The notes: generated by a model not told the origin, from the sequence alone. A stretch of 64,000 bases of DNA from Archaeoglobi archaeon JdFR-42 (GCA_002010305.1 MTND01000018.1:1-64000), one strand, 5' to 3'. Positions 10,318 to 21,226 are shown, counted from the first letter of the stretch. Numbers and translations are program-made.

Positions 10318-10777
10318 CTGTAAATTCACATCGATAACATAATATCCCAATCGATATATCTCTCAAATTCATAGATGCTCATGTCCAAAACGCTATCAAA
10401 TCTTAAAAAAAGCTTAAAAAAGCAAGAATGAAATTTCACTTCCCACAATCCTTAAACTGAAGATTTAAATCAAAGATACTCATCCTTGCATTTCAATTCT
10501 GGATACTTTTCATGCAGTCCACTACCTTGAAATCGTCTGCTTTATCTCGCGGACAGAGCTGGTTGAAAAAGTTAAAACATCTACATTTCCGGATACGATA
10601 AAAGAAGTGATGTCTGAATCCTTACATCACATGGTACTGACCCTCTACTGTAAGAACATTATATAGCTAACACTGAAAATTAAAAAGATGTTATAAGATA
10701 AATAGAGGGGCTTTAAACAGAAACCACAAAAAGCAAAACTTAAATTAAATCGAAAGAGATTCGAAGAAGGTGATAAC

Positions 10778-11635
10778 ATGGAGATAAAAACTATTTTCGT
10801 AATAGGTGCTGGAGCGATGGGTTCTGGTATCGCTCAGGTCGCAGCCCAGTCTGGTTACAAAGTTTATCTAAGAGACTTGACAGAGGAGCTGGTTGAAAAA
10901 GGTTTGAAAAATATTGAGAATTTTTTAAATAAAGGAATCGAAAGAGGCAAAGTTACAGAAGAACAAAAACAACAGGTTCTTTCAAACATTACCGGAACTA
11001 CATCCATGGATCCAGCCAGAGAGGCTGATTTTGTTATTGAAGCGGTAGTAGAAAATATGGAAATCAAGAAAAATGTCTTTAAAGAGCTGGATGAGTTATG
11101 TCCTGAACATACCATTCTCGCGTCAAACACTTCTTCTCTGAGTATTACCGAGATGGCTTCAGTAACCAAAAGACCCGAAAAAGTGGTAGGCATGCATTTC
11201 TTCAACCCAGCTCAGTTAATGAAGCTGGTAGAAGTTGTGAGGGGTACTGCAACGTCTGACGAGACGGTGGAGATAACAAGTAATCTTGCTAGAAAATTCG
11301 GAAAAGAGCCAATAACTGTGGTAGAGTCTCCAGGATTCGTCGTAAACAGACTAATGGTCCCATTCCTTAACGAGGCGTTCTATTTACTGTATGAGGGTGT
11401 TGCCTCTCCAGAAGATATCGATAAAGCTGTTAAACTTGGTCTTAATCATCCAATGGGACCTTTTGAGCTCGCTGATTTTACAGGCCTGGACATACTTCAT
11501 GCCGTTGCAGAAGTATTCTATGAAGAGTTTAAAGACCCCAAATACAGGCCATGTCCATTGCTGAAAAAGTACATAAGGGCTGGATGGCTTGGACGAAAAA
11601 CGGGCAGAGGGATCTATGACTATCGTAAGTCATAG
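10778..11635 (+). CDS. hbd: 3-hydroxyacyl-CoA (3-hydroxybutyryl-CoA) dehydrogenase
   Basis: NAD motif VIGAGAMGSGIAQVAAQSGY, NTSSLSI, GMHFFNPAQLMKLVEVV, SPGFVVNRL. Confidence 0.95.
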   Translation: MEIKTIFVIGAGAMGSGIAQVAAQSGYKVYLRDLTEELVEKGLKNIENFLNKGIERGKVTEEQKQQVLSNITGTTSMDPAREADFVIEAVVENMEIKKNVFKELDELCPEHTILASNTSSLSITEMASVTKRPEKVVGMHFFNPAQLMKLVEVVRGTATSDETVEITSNLARKFGKEPITVVESPGFVVNRLMVPFLNEAFYLLYEGVASPEDIDKAVKLGLNHPMGPFELADFTGLDILHAVAEVFYEEFKDPKYRPCPLLKKYIRAGWLGRKTGRGIYDYRKS

Positions 11636-11678
11636 ATCTGATACTTCTAAATTCCTTTCAAAAAGGAGGTGGTGAAGA

Positions 11679-12461
11679 ATGAGTTACGAGAATATAACCT
11701 ACGAGAAAAAGGAAAATATAGCCATAATAACTGTGAACCGACCAAAGGTTCTTAATGCCCTCAACAGACAGACAATCAACGAACTTGATCAGGCCGTTAT
11801 TGAAGCTGAATGTGATCCCGATGTTAAGGTTGTTGTAATAACCGGAAGTGGAGACAGAGCTTTTATAGCAGGAGCAGATATAAATGAATTTGTAGGGATT
11901 GATGTTGTCACAGCAAAAACTCTTTCGAAACGATTTCAGGACTTTCTTGACAGACTTGAAAATCTTAGTAAGCCGGTAATAGCTGCCATCAACGGCCTTG
12001 CCCTAGGTGGAGGGTGTGAGCTTGCCATGGCATGTGATCTAAGAATAGCAGCTACCACCGCCAGACTTGGACAACCAGAGATTAACTTAGGGATAATACC
12101 AGGAGCAGGTGGAACCCAGAGACTTCCAAGACTGGTAGGAGTGGCAAAAGCCAAAGAACTGATCTACACCGGTGACATGATAACAGCCGAAGAAGCAGAA
12201 AAAATCGGTCTTGTAAACAGAGTTGTTCCGCCAGAGAAACTTATGGATGAGACCATAGCTCTAGCTAAAAAAATCTCCCAAAAAAGCCCCTTTATTCTTC
12301 AACTTGCCAAAGAAGCCATAAACGTTGGAATAAACCTCGACATGCGATCTGCCATATCCCTCGAGAACGATCTAGTCACCATAGCATTCACGACAGAGGA
12401 CAAGGAAGAGGGTATGCGAGCATTCATGGAAAAGAGAAAGCCTGAATTTAAAGGAAAATAA
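11679..12461 (+). CDS. Enoyl-CoA hydratase/crotonase
   Basis: Crotonase motifs AFIAGADINEF, GLALGGGCELAMACDLRIA, PEINLGIIPGAGGTQRL. Confidence 0.95.
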   Translation: MSYENITYEKKENIAIITVNRPKVLNALNRQTINELDQAVIEAECDPDVKVVVITGSGDRAFIAGADINEFVGIDVVTAKTLSKRFQDFLDRLENLSKPVIAAINGLALGGGCELAMACDLRIAATTARLGQPEINLGIIPGAGGTQRLPRLVGVAKAKELIYTGDMITAEEAEKIGLVNRVVPPEKLMDETIALAKKISQKSPFILQLAKEAINVGINLDMRSAISLENDLVTIAFTTEDKEEGMRAFMEKRKPEFKGK

Positions 12462-12564
12462 CACCTCTCCATTTCTTCTTTTTTACAGGATGTGAATAAC
12501 TAAACTAAATACTTTCGATAATGCGTTAAATTATTTATATATTGAGCCATTTAAATCAAAAGGG

Positions 12565-13677
12565 ATGAGTAAGATACTAATCCTCTGTGTCGACAGAGAT
12601 GATGATATCGGAAGAAAGGCGGGCCTCAAATCTCCTGTGATCGGGAGAGAGGAGAATATAAATGCTGCCCTTAAACTCGCTGAAAAAGATCCAGAAGATT
12701 CCGACATCAATACAATTTTCGGAGCAATCAACCTCTATGATGAACTCATTGCAAAAGGGATAGATGCAGAGATCGTAACAGTGTCAGGAGATATTAACAT
12801 CGGAACCACATCAGATCTTAAAATCGCAGAAGAACTTGATTTCATAAAGAAAAAGTTCAGATCCAAAGAAGTGATCGTTGTTGGTGATGGCGCAGAGGAT
12901 GAAGCCATACTACCTCTAATCGAATCTAGATTTAAGATTAACATGATAAAACGAATAGTGGTTAAACAAAGCCAGAATCTCGAAAATACATACTATATCA
13001 TAAAACAGTTTCTCAATGATCCGAAAATATCACGTGTTTTATTCATACCTCTTGGCCTTGCAAGTCTTATCTATGCTATTTCCATTTTCGTGAATTATCC
13101 TCAGGGAGCAAAAATTGCCATACTGGCCTTTCTAGGATTCTACTTCCTCATGAAAGGATTTGGTCTTGAGAATATTCTTGATGAATTTACCGTAAGTCTG
13201 AAAAGAACTCTGTACGAGGGCAAAGTATCCTTCGTTACAAACCTTATAGCACTTATCATGGTTATTCTCGGAATCGTTCAGGGATTTCAACTGCTTTGGA
13301 ATTATTACAACAGACCAATAATGGTTGGATATATCATACTGTTGACTGCCTTTATATACGGAGCTGTGTGGTGGATGGTTGCAGGTGGAGTTTTTGTAGG
13401 AATCGGAAGGTTTCTGGATAGTTATCTCGATAGCGAAGTATATTACAAAGCACTGGTATACCCATTTTTTATCATAGCAACAGGGCTGATTGTGTGGGGT
13501 GGTAGTGTATTCATTCTGAGCCTCCAAGAAGGATTCCATATATCTCAAGTAGATGCCCCCTTTTACTTGGCAGGAGCGATAGTTGGGGCTATATTTATCT
13601 CCCTCTCAGGTATTATGATTTCATCTAGAATGAAAAAACCTCGTCAAGATCTTGCAACTTCTGAAAATACAGAATAA
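12565..13677 (+). CDS. DUF373 family membrane protein
   Basis: N-terminal LILCVDRDDDIGRKAG plus C-terminal TM segments, typical of archaeal DUF373. Confidence 0.85.
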   Translation: MSKILILCVDRDDDIGRKAGLKSPVIGREENINAALKLAEKDPEDSDINTIFGAINLYDELIAKGIDAEIVTVSGDINIGTTSDLKIAEELDFIKKKFRSKEVIVVGDGAEDEAILPLIESRFKINMIKRIVVKQSQNLENTYYIIKQFLNDPKISRVLFIPLGLASLIYAISIFVNYPQGAKIAILAFLGFYFLMKGFGLENILDEFTVSLKRTLYEGKVSFVTNLIALIMVILGIVQGFQLLWNYYNRPIMVGYIILLTAFIYGAVWWMVAGGVFVGIGRFLDSYLDSEVYYKALVYPFFIIATGLIVWGGSVFILSLQEGFHISQVDAPFYLAGAIVGAIFISLSGIMISSRMKKPRQDLATSENTE

Positions 13678-13790
13678 AAAACATCTATCAAACATAACTT
13701 CTGAATAATTCCTCTGAATAAGCCGAGGCATCCTTATGATTAGAGATCCATAGACACCCTAATATCACATAAATTCTTGTAAAACCTCTG

Positions 13791-14474
13791 TTATTTTCCC
13801 AGAATCATAATTCTAAACCTATCTGCAGCCCTTGCAGTATTATTTGCAATTTCTCCCATTTCCTTTATAAGCGAGACAAGTAATAGTACATCCACAGGGT
13901 CAATTCGGTCACAATTGAAGATTTCCTTATAAAGTCTCTTTTCAATTAAATCACATTGATGTTCCAAGTTCTCTATCCTCGGGACTATCTCAAGGGATTC
14001 CTGAACCTCTTTTTTGCTGAAAGATGTCAGTAGCAGTTCACTAATCTGATCCACCAGTCCTTCATAGACATCTATTGCATCAATTATATTATTCACCAGA
14101 CATTCCATATCCTTTTTGATCACATCCGGGAGGTTGCTAATTTTCCTGAAAGTCAATATCTGAGCAGCGTGTTCACAAGCATCTGAAATCGAATCCTGAG
14201 GCTTTAAGAAGGATAACAAATCATGCCTGTCAACAGGAAGCATTAAGGACTTTGGAATATGCTCTCGTATCTCCCCCTTTACCAGATCCGCCTGGTACTC
14301 AAGTTCCTCTATTTTCTTACAGAGGGTGTTAACTTTTTCAAAATCTTCTATGGTATATGCCATAACAGCCTCTTTAAGAAGCTTAGCCGCTTTCCCAGCA
14401 AGTTCTGCATGTTCATGTAACTTTTTAAAAGGAGATTTTCCAAAAACATCTGTCACGGATCGGATGAACTTCAT
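13791..14474 (-). CDS. DUF47 (PhoU-like) phosphate transport regulator
   Basis: 227 aa helical ORF, 4-bp overlap with the Pit transporter; [26 protein letters not shown] signature. Confidence 0.88.
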   Translation of the reverse strand: MKFIRSVTDVFGKSPFKKLHEHAELAGKAAKLLKEAVMAYTIEDFEKVNTLCKKIEELEYQADLVKGEIREHIPKSLMLPVDRHDLLSFLKPQDSISDACEHAAQILTFRKISNLPDVIKKDMECLVNNIIDAIDVYEGLVDQISELLLTSFSKKEVQESLEIVPRIENLEHQCDLIEKRLYKEIFNCDRIDPVDVLLLVSLIKEMGEIANNTARAADRFRIMILGK

Positions 14475-15481
14475 AGCACCACCACTAAGAAATTATAAAT
14501 TACGATACTTAATCCCGCAGCTATGGGTACTGTAAGAACCCATGATGCTATAATTCTCTTGATAATATTTAAGTTAACCGCTGCCAGACCACCAGCTAGC
14601 CCTACTCCAATCACACTACCTACAAGAGTATGAGTTGTAGATATAGGCATTCCCAGATACGAGGCAACGATTACCGTTGTCGCTGCACTGAATTCCGCCG
14701 AAAAACCTCTGGTAGGTGTAAGCTCGGTAATCTTTTTTCCAACAGTCTCTATCACCTTATACCCCCAAGTTGCGATTCCCACAGCTATTCCCAATCCACC
14801 CAGCATGAGAACCCACATGGGAGTACTCTGACCCAGATAACCGAGAGCGGCAGCAATGGGTCCGGTAGCATTGGCTACATCATTCGAGCCATGGGCAAAG
14901 GCAACGTAGCTGGCTGTCCCTATCTGAAGGAAACCAAAAATCTTTTCCAGTTTTATTGGATCTTCTACTCTTTCTATCAAAGTAAGGCGGATCATAGTAA
15001 ATATGACGATAGACATCATGGCTCCGAAAAGAGGGGAGACGATCCAGCTCAGTACTATTTTTTCCATTACAGCCCATTGAATATCGCCTAGAAGAATCAG
15101 ACCTTTTGATGCGGCTGCCAGACCGAAACCAACCATTGCACCAACTGCAGAATGAGTGGTAGAGACCGGAAGATGATAATAAGTGGCAATCGTGATCCAT
15201 ATCCCTGCTGCTAGAATTGCTGAAAGGGCCCCAATTGACACCATGGATGGATCCATCAGATTTATAGGCACAATTCCCTTTGCAATAGTATTGGTAACTC
15301 GAGAACCAAATAGAGTTGCACCAGCGAATTCAAGAATTCCTGCTATAATTATGATCTGCTTGAGGCTCAGAGCCCCACTTCCATAGGATGTGGCCATAGA
15401 GTTGGCAGCATCATTGGCTCCAATATTCCATGCCATGTAAAGGCCGATGACGACAGTGGCAATGAATACTACCAATAACAT
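14471..15481 (-). CDS. pit: PiT family inorganic phosphate transporter
   Basis: [19 protein letters not shown] and [13 protein letters not shown] duplicated signatures. Confidence 0.93.
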   Translation of the reverse strand: MLLVVFIATVVIGLYMAWNIGANDAANSMATSYGSGALSLKQIIIIAGILEFAGATLFGSRVTNTIAKGIVPINLMDPSMVSIGALSAILAAGIWITIATYYHLPVSTTHSAVGAMVGFGLAAASKGLILLGDIQWAVMEKIVLSWIVSPLFGAMMSIVIFTMIRLTLIERVEDPIKLEKIFGFLQIGTASYVAFAHGSNDVANATGPIAAALGYLGQSTPMWVLMLGGLGIAVGIATWGYKVIETVGKKITELTPTRGFSAEFSAATTVIVASYLGMPISTTHTLVGSVIGVGLAGGLAAVNLNIIKRIIASWVLTVPIAAGLSIVIYNFLVVVL

Positions 15482-15744
15482 GTGATTTCTGAATGCGGGT
15501 AGATATTTAAAAATTGTGTTATTGAACTAACTTAATTATTAAACCAGCACAATGAGATTCCATATCCCCTGTATAACACAACTATGTATAAACGATCAAA
15601 TTAAAACATTATTCAAAAAATTAAAATAGAGAGGATAATAATCTCATTAAAGGTTCAGAGTCCATATTCACAGGACAAAAAATTTAAGTATATTTTCCTT
15701 CTGGATTTTTATTACTATGTTCATCCATTTATGAACATGAGGAG

Positions 15745-16170
15745 ATGATTATGGAAAAGAAAAATTATGTATGGATTCACTTCACCATGGGGGGTAAAAT
15801 ACTAAGATTAAAAGAAGTTTTTTTTACGAAAAAAGAGATCCTGGTCTTAACTTTCAACTGGTATACTCTTTTCACCCTTATGTTCAGATCCCATTTTAGG
15901 GAAGCAGCGAGGATCAAAGAATACTTGGATGAGTATGGTTTAGAAGAACTAACAAAAATGGCAAGAAAAGTTGAGAAGATCCCATACAGCAGAGTTAAAC
16001 AAATAAGACTCTCCAACAGACGAAGAGGTATGAGGCCTCTTATTGAAATTATTATGGATAAAAAACGGGAAATTCTCAGAATCCATGATAAAGAATTTGA
16101 CTATAGTTCTACAAAGAAAGATCTTGAGGAAATATTAAAAAATAAGAAAATTGAGGTTATCTTTGATTGA
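15745..16170 (+). CDS. Hypothetical protein (PH-domain-like)
   Basis: 141 aa ORF, stop directly abuts convergent gene; PH-like call is tentative. Confidence 0.5.
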   Translation: MIMEKKNYVWIHFTMGGKILRLKEVFFTKKEILVLTFNWYTLFTLMFRSHFREAARIKEYLDEYGLEELTKMARKVEKIPYSRVKQIRLSNRRRGMRPLIEIIMDKKREILRIHDKEFDYSSTKKDLEEILKNKKIEVIFD

Positions 16171-17799
16171 CTACGCCGTAGATGCTTTAGATGCCTTGAG
16201 CTTTGCCATCAGAGATTTCACGAACACATACAGGAAACTGATTACGTATACGGCCCACATGACATATTGAGCTGATCCTGTAGCTCCTATCTTCATGTTT
16301 ATAACTATAACACTGAAGTATCCGAAGAAGAGAATTGCCCAGTACATTATGAAGAGTCTGTGCCATGATATCATCAGATGCTTTGGTAACATTGTTGCAT
16401 TGATATATGTGATGACCAGATTATACACCCACATCATTATCCCTGCGAGATTCGCACCGATCAGTAATAGAACCCATGGTTGTTTCAACTTCAATCCCAA
16501 GACAAAGATACTCCAGACGATCATGAGAGTCAGAATTATCAGAAAGACCTTTCCTGGGTCCCAGTTCCTGTATCGCCCAACAAGGTCCTGTAATGTCTCA
16601 GCAGTGTATCTAACCACAACTTCTACTATACCCAGCTGAGTTGTAAACAGAGCCAAGCCGATAGTCAACAGGAACAAGCCTCCCACGGCTGAACTGATCG
16701 TCTCACCCATTATTCTAGCTTCCTCGAGGAGCATGTCTACTCCACCGAGAGTGGTGCCCGGTACAAGTTTCGCTGCAATCATACTTGTGAAAGCTGTCAC
16801 AACTATTAAACCAATGGCAAACACGTAGAAGTGTTCTTTTACTGTAACATCCCACCATGCTCTCCATCTGGCTACACTTTCTTCATCTTTCGGATCGATA
16901 ACAAATCCAGCTTCTGGGATCTCTTCTACCTCTTTCTTCAGAATTGGATTCTCATACCGTCCGAAAAATCTGCCAAGACCATACCCCTTCTCTCTCGCCC
17001 AGAGAGACTGACCGAGATTTCCGACACCACCTGCCCCTGCATATGCAAGACCTCCGAGGAGAGCAAGATAGTCAACTTCTTTGGGTATAACTCCAATGGA
17101 GACTGCACCTTTTGCAAATCCACCGACTTCCACAAGAGCTCCTGTCACCAGAACCAGTATGAAGAATAATGGAACCATTATTATAACCAGCACCAGCTCC
17201 AGTTTTTCTATAGCGTTATACAGAATAGGACTGACAACATAGGCAACCCATATCAACACCATCAGTACTGCGGATATGACATTCCAGTAACCGGGATCTC
17301 CGGTAAATAGAGCTGAGAACATTTTTCCAGTTCCAGCAGCCCATCCGGGCCATATACCCCATGAGAAAATCGCTAACAGAAGCATGACCCAAGGCCATAC
17401 TGGATGCAAACGCTGAAAAGCTCTAACAATAGATTCCCCTGTTGCAATTGTCCATCTCTGGATCTCTGTGTTTATGTAAAATTGAGTAAGGACTCCTACC
17501 CAGAACATCCACCAGGCTGCCCATCCAACCTTGGCTGTAATATTTGGCCAGAATATTGTTTCTCCACTTCCGAGGGAAAGACCAAAGAGAATGGCAGAGG
17601 GTCCAATGATATATCTCAATACAGGAGCTTTCGGGAACTTGATAAGCTTGTATGGTTTTCCATGTCCGATTTTTGGATATTCCTCAGTTTCTGGTGCATC
17701 AGGTAGTTCTTCTCTCTTTACAGGTTCATAAACTCCTTCCAGATAAGCTCTGCTCTCTTCTGGTGTCAAAAAGATGTTCTCGTCCTTCGCTTCTGCCAA
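16171..17799 (-). CDS. Nramp-related membrane transporter (divergent)
   Basis: 542 aa, about 11-12 TM; Nramp-like organisation, but GSGET replaces DPGN and the MPH motif is absent. Confidence 0.7.
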   Translation of the reverse strand: MAEAKDENIFLTPEESRAYLEGVYEPVKREELPDAPETEEYPKIGHGKPYKLIKFPKAPVLRYIIGPSAILFGLSLGSGETIFWPNITAKVGWAAWWMFWVGVLTQFYINTEIQRWTIATGESIVRAFQRLHPVWPWVMLLLAIFSWGIWPGWAAGTGKMFSALFTGDPGYWNVISAVLMVLIWVAYVVSPILYNAIEKLELVLVIIMVPLFFILVLVTGALVEVGGFAKGAVSIGVIPKEVDYLALLGGLAYAGAGGVGNLGQSLWAREKGYGLGRFFGRYENPILKKEVEEIPEAGFVIDPKDEESVARWRAWWDVTVKEHFYVFAIGLIVVTAFTSMIAAKLVPGTTLGGVDMLLEEARIMGETISSAVGGLFLLTIGLALFTTQLGIVEVVVRYTAETLQDLVGRYRNWDPGKVFLIILTLMIVWSIFVLGLKLKQPWVLLLIGANLAGIMMWVYNLVITYINATMLPKHLMISWHRLFIMYWAILFFGYFSVIVINMKIGATGSAQYVMWAVYVISFLYVFVKSLMAKLKASKASTA

Positions 17800-17987
17800 C
17801 TTTTCACCCCCCTTTATTTTTTGGATAAATAATTATTATTCGTTTATTATCTGTATACTTAACACTTCCCGTAATCATGTTAATACAATTGTATAAATTC
17901 CAAAATAGTAATGTGTGGGGGTTCCGGATATTTATCTCCAAACAAAATAAATATACTTTTCCATCAGATTTATAAAATAAAGCAAAT

Positions 17988-19292
17988 TTACGAATAGTTA
18001 ACCAGCAACAGCATCAGATCATTTACATTTGTATAAGTAGGACCTATCTTTATTAATCCTCCAACCTTTTCAAAAAAAGAATAACTATCGTTTCTTTCCA
18101 GATAACCATCCGGGTCTATCCCATATTCTAGTGCTCTATGATACGTTTTTCCACTTGCTATTGCTCCAGCAGCATCAGTAGGTCCATCAGTACCATCTGT
18201 ACTGATACTTAAAAAGAGGGCATTCAAATCTTTTCCATATATAGCAAATGCCAGTGCAAGCTCCTGATTCCTGCCACCCACCCCATTTCCTCTGACTGTA
18301 ACTGTTGTCTCTCCTCCTGCAACTACCAACACCGGCTTATTGACTTTTCTAGTAGAGATGGTCTCTTCAGCCATTTTAACAAATTTCTTAGCAACACTCC
18401 GTGCCTCTCCCACTATGAACTTATCTACCACCTCTACTTCAAATCCTTTCTCTTTACCTAAAGTTTCCGCGATTTTCAACGCATCAAAATTGTTTCCGAG
18501 AATAACAGTATTTACATTATCAATTCTCTCAGGAGTTTCACTGATCTTTCCTTCAATACCATCTTTAATGATTTCTCTTACACTTTCAGCCAAACTGTTC
18601 CACAGACCATAACGCTCCAATACAGCAAAAGCATCATAAAATGTTGACCTGTCCCCGCAGGTAGGTCCTGAGGCTATAGAGCTTACGTCATCACCTTCCA
18701 CATCTGATAGAATTAGAGCCAGCATCTCTGTGGGTTCTGCCAGTTTGGCAAGCCAGCCTCCCTTCACCCTCGAAATATGTTTTCTCACCACATTGATTTC
18801 CTGTATCGTTGCACCACAGCCGAGAAGAAGTTCATTGACCTGAATTAGATCTTTGAGAGGTATCAGAGGATCTTCAAAAAGTGCCGAACCACCTCCAGAA
18901 ATCAGAGTGATTATAAAATCATCATCCTCAGCATTTTCAACTATTTTCAAAATTTCTTTTGTTCCTTTTATGGTATTTTCGTCAGGTAAAGGATGTCCAG
19001 CTTCCCATACCGTGACCTTTGGAACGTCGACTTTGTACCCATACTTAACATTTATCCACCCATTTTTCACCCTGTTGCCTATAAACTTCATTAGATGAGA
19101 TGCCATTAAAGCAGAGGCTTTTCCAAATCCAATTATATAGATGTTATCATATTTGATTAGGTCAATCTCCAGATTTCCTATCACCAGCTTATTCTTATCA
19201 AGTAACATCTTCTTTTCCATAAGTCTATCAGGTCTGACTCCTTCGATAGTCTTAATAGCAATATCAGAGAGAGCTTTTTCGGCCCACATCAT
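17988..19292 (-). CDS. Glycerate 2-kinase (MOFRL/DUF4147 family)
   Basis: FGKASALMA, LISGGGSALFEDP, VVAGGETTVTVRGNGVGGRNQELALAFA, STDGTDGPTDAAGA. Confidence 0.92.
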   Translation of the reverse strand: MMWAEKALSDIAIKTIEGVRPDRLMEKKMLLDKNKLVIGNLEIDLIKYDNIYIIGFGKASALMASHLMKFIGNRVKNGWINVKYGYKVDVPKVTVWEAGHPLPDENTIKGTKEILKIVENAEDDDFIITLISGGGSALFEDPLIPLKDLIQVNELLLGCGATIQEINVVRKHISRVKGGWLAKLAEPTEMLALILSDVEGDDVSSIASGPTCGDRSTFYDAFAVLERYGLWNSLAESVREIIKDGIEGKISETPERIDNVNTVILGNNFDALKIAETLGKEKGFEVEVVDKFIVGEARSVAKKFVKMAEETISTRKVNKPVLVVAGGETTVTVRGNGVGGRNQELALAFAIYGKDLNALFLSISTDGTDGPTDAAGAIASGKTYHRALEYGIDPDGYLERNDSYSFFEKVGGLIKIGPTYTNVNDLMLLLVNYS

Positions 19293-19348
19293 ACAGACAT
19301 TCTTTAGGTATCTGGGAACTTAAATTAGTTTCTTCTCCGGGTATTACA

Positions 19349-20848
19349 TTGTGGAGCGAAAAATTAAAGATGATTCCTGACAACATCCAGATCAATCAGT
19401 ATAAAATCTCAAATTCCTCATACTTCAGGGTGATTTTCGTGAAAAATATTGTAAAAGCTCTAAAAAAGATCGTTGGAAAAAATAACGTCCTGACTGATGA
19501 GCTGATTCTCGCTCTCTATTCAAAAAATGCTATTGGAAGTTCTGGAAAAGCATTATGTGTTGTGTTCCCTGAAAATTCCACTCATATATCTGAGATAGTC
19601 AGACTCTGCTACAAGGAAAACATAAAAATCTATCCTCAGGGTTCGGCAACTGAACTAAGTGGTTCATCAACTCCCCACGACGGTATAGTGATGTCTTTTT
19701 CAAAAATGAACAAAATAGAAGAGATTAACATCGTGGACGGATACGTATGTGTTCAACCTGGAGTAAGAATTCACGAACTCAACGATGTGCTATCTGAATA
19801 TGGATACATGTTTCCTGTAGATCCTGCTTCCGGGAAATCAGCCACCATCGGTGGTGCTATTAACACAGGAGCGGGGGGGCTCAGAGGGGCCAGATATGGC
19901 ACAATGACAGACTGGGTGCTTGGGCTTGAAGTAGTCATACCGGATGAAAATGGGACCTTACTCAAACTGGGTAACAACACATTGAAATGCAGACAGGGGT
20001 ATGACCTCGTTCGCCTGATCGTTGGAAGTGAGGGTACACTGGCCATAGTAACGAGGGCTTTTCTAAAAATAACACCTGCTCCTGAGAACATAGTGGTGGT
20101 TACTTCTTTTTTCAACTCTCCAGAGGATGCAATGAAAGCTATAGGTGAGATCAAAAAGAGGAGGATGCTTCCAGCGATGATGGAATTCATTGACGAAGAC
20201 GTTGTTCGAATGGGAAAAGAAATAATCGATGTAAAAACTGAGGGGGAGGGGCATATGCTTATTGTAGGCCAAGAATGCCCTCCAGAACTAGCGGAAAAAT
20301 GTGCCGAAAAACTGGTAAACATCATGAAAGGAGCAGATGCGACTTACATTGACTTTGCTTTGAGTGAGAGTGAGGCTGAAAATAAGGGTCTAATAAACCT
20401 CAGACGAGCTTTTTACCCTCTTGCAATTAATTTAGGATCGAAAGAGTTTGGTGAATCCATCACCCTTGTTTTGATAGAGGATTTTGTAGTTCCTGTTTCT
20501 AAACTACCTGAGGCGGTCAGAATCGTAAAAGAGGCCGGAAAAAAATACGGGTTTATGGTACTTACCGGTGGACATGTAGGCGATGGCAATCTCCATCCGA
20601 TGATATGGACAGATGTAGAAAACAAGGAAATGATGGAAAAGGCGGAGAAGTTCTACTTGGAAATAATGGAGAGGATAATAGAGATTGGAGGGAGTATCAG
20701 TGCAGAACATGGAATTGGAGAAATGAAAAGAGAGGGGCTGAAACTGGAACTGAGAAAGAGGGGATCTGAAAAAGCACTAGATATAATGAAACAGATAAAA
20801 GAGGTATGGGATCCAAAGAGTATTCTCAACCCGAATAAAGTTGTATAA
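19349..20848 (+). CDS. FAD-linked oxidase (glycolate/D-lactate dehydrogenase, GlcD-like)
   Basis: FAD_binding_4 segments (IYPQGSATELSGSSTPHDGIVMS), HVGDGNLHPMIW, SAEHGIGEMK. True start may be in-frame GTG at 19439. Confidence 0.9.
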   Translation: MWSEKLKMIPDNIQINQYKISNSSYFRVIFVKNIVKALKKIVGKNNVLTDELILALYSKNAIGSSGKALCVVFPENSTHISEIVRLCYKENIKIYPQGSATELSGSSTPHDGIVMSFSKMNKIEEINIVDGYVCVQPGVRIHELNDVLSEYGYMFPVDPASGKSATIGGAINTGAGGLRGARYGTMTDWVLGLEVVIPDENGTLLKLGNNTLKCRQGYDLVRLIVGSEGTLAIVTRAFLKITPAPENIVVVTSFFNSPEDAMKAIGEIKKRRMLPAMMEFIDEDVVRMGKEIIDVKTEGEGHMLIVGQECPPELAEKCAEKLVNIMKGADATYIDFALSESEAENKGLINLRRAFYPLAINLGSKEFGESITLVLIEDFVVPVSKLPEAVRIVKEAGKKYGFMVLTGGHVGDGNLHPMIWTDVENKEMMEKAEKFYLEIMERIIEIGGSISAEHGIGEMKREGLKLELRKRGSEKALDIMKQIKEVWDPKSILNPNKVV

Positions 20849-20862
20849 ACGGGAGGGAGTAT

Positions 20863-21180
20863 GTGTCACTGGAGTTTGTCCTGAAAGAGGTTTCCAGGTG
20901 TTCTTTTTGTGGTTTCTGCGAACACGTTTGTCCAACTCTTGTGAGATACACACGACATTTTGGACCCAGAGGGAGGATTCAAACAATTCTCTTCGCTTTA
21001 AAAAATAACCTTGCAACTGAAAAGAGTATCGAAGGATTATATACCTGCTTAACCTGCAATGCGTGCAGAATCCAATGTCCAGGAGACATAAAAATAGCAG
21101 AAGTAGTCAGAGAATTCAGAAACTCGTTAAGAAGGGGTGAAGTGGATATTGATGAAAAAGTCCTGAAAGAGGTGAGGTGA
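20863..21180 (+). CDS. 4Fe-4S protein, N-terminal half of GlcF/LutA-like subunit
   Basis: GTG start; CSFCGFCEHVCP and CLTCNACRIQCP cluster motifs. Confidence 0.82.
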   Translation: MSLEFVLKEVSRCSFCGFCEHVCPTLVRYTRHFGPRGRIQTILFALKNNLATEKSIEGLYTCLTCNACRIQCPGDIKIAEVVREFRNSLRRGEVDIDEKVLKEVR

Positions 21181-21226
21181 TCTGTTTAAACCAAAAGATC
21201 TAGTAAAAATACTTGAAAATAATATT

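Noticed and set aside
10480-10664. Open stretch encoding LDTFHAVHYLEIVCFISRTELVEKVKTSTFPDTIKEVM...
   Set aside because: Could be a PIN-like or other pseudogene remnant, but no start codon and too little similarity to support it.
14630-15091. 153-aa plus-strand ORF across the Pit gene
   Set aside because: Antisense to a well-supported phosphate transporter.
19771-20325. 184-aa minus-strand ORF inside GlcD-like gene
   Set aside because: Antisense shadow of a conserved flavoprotein; low-complexity Ser/Pro-rich sequence.
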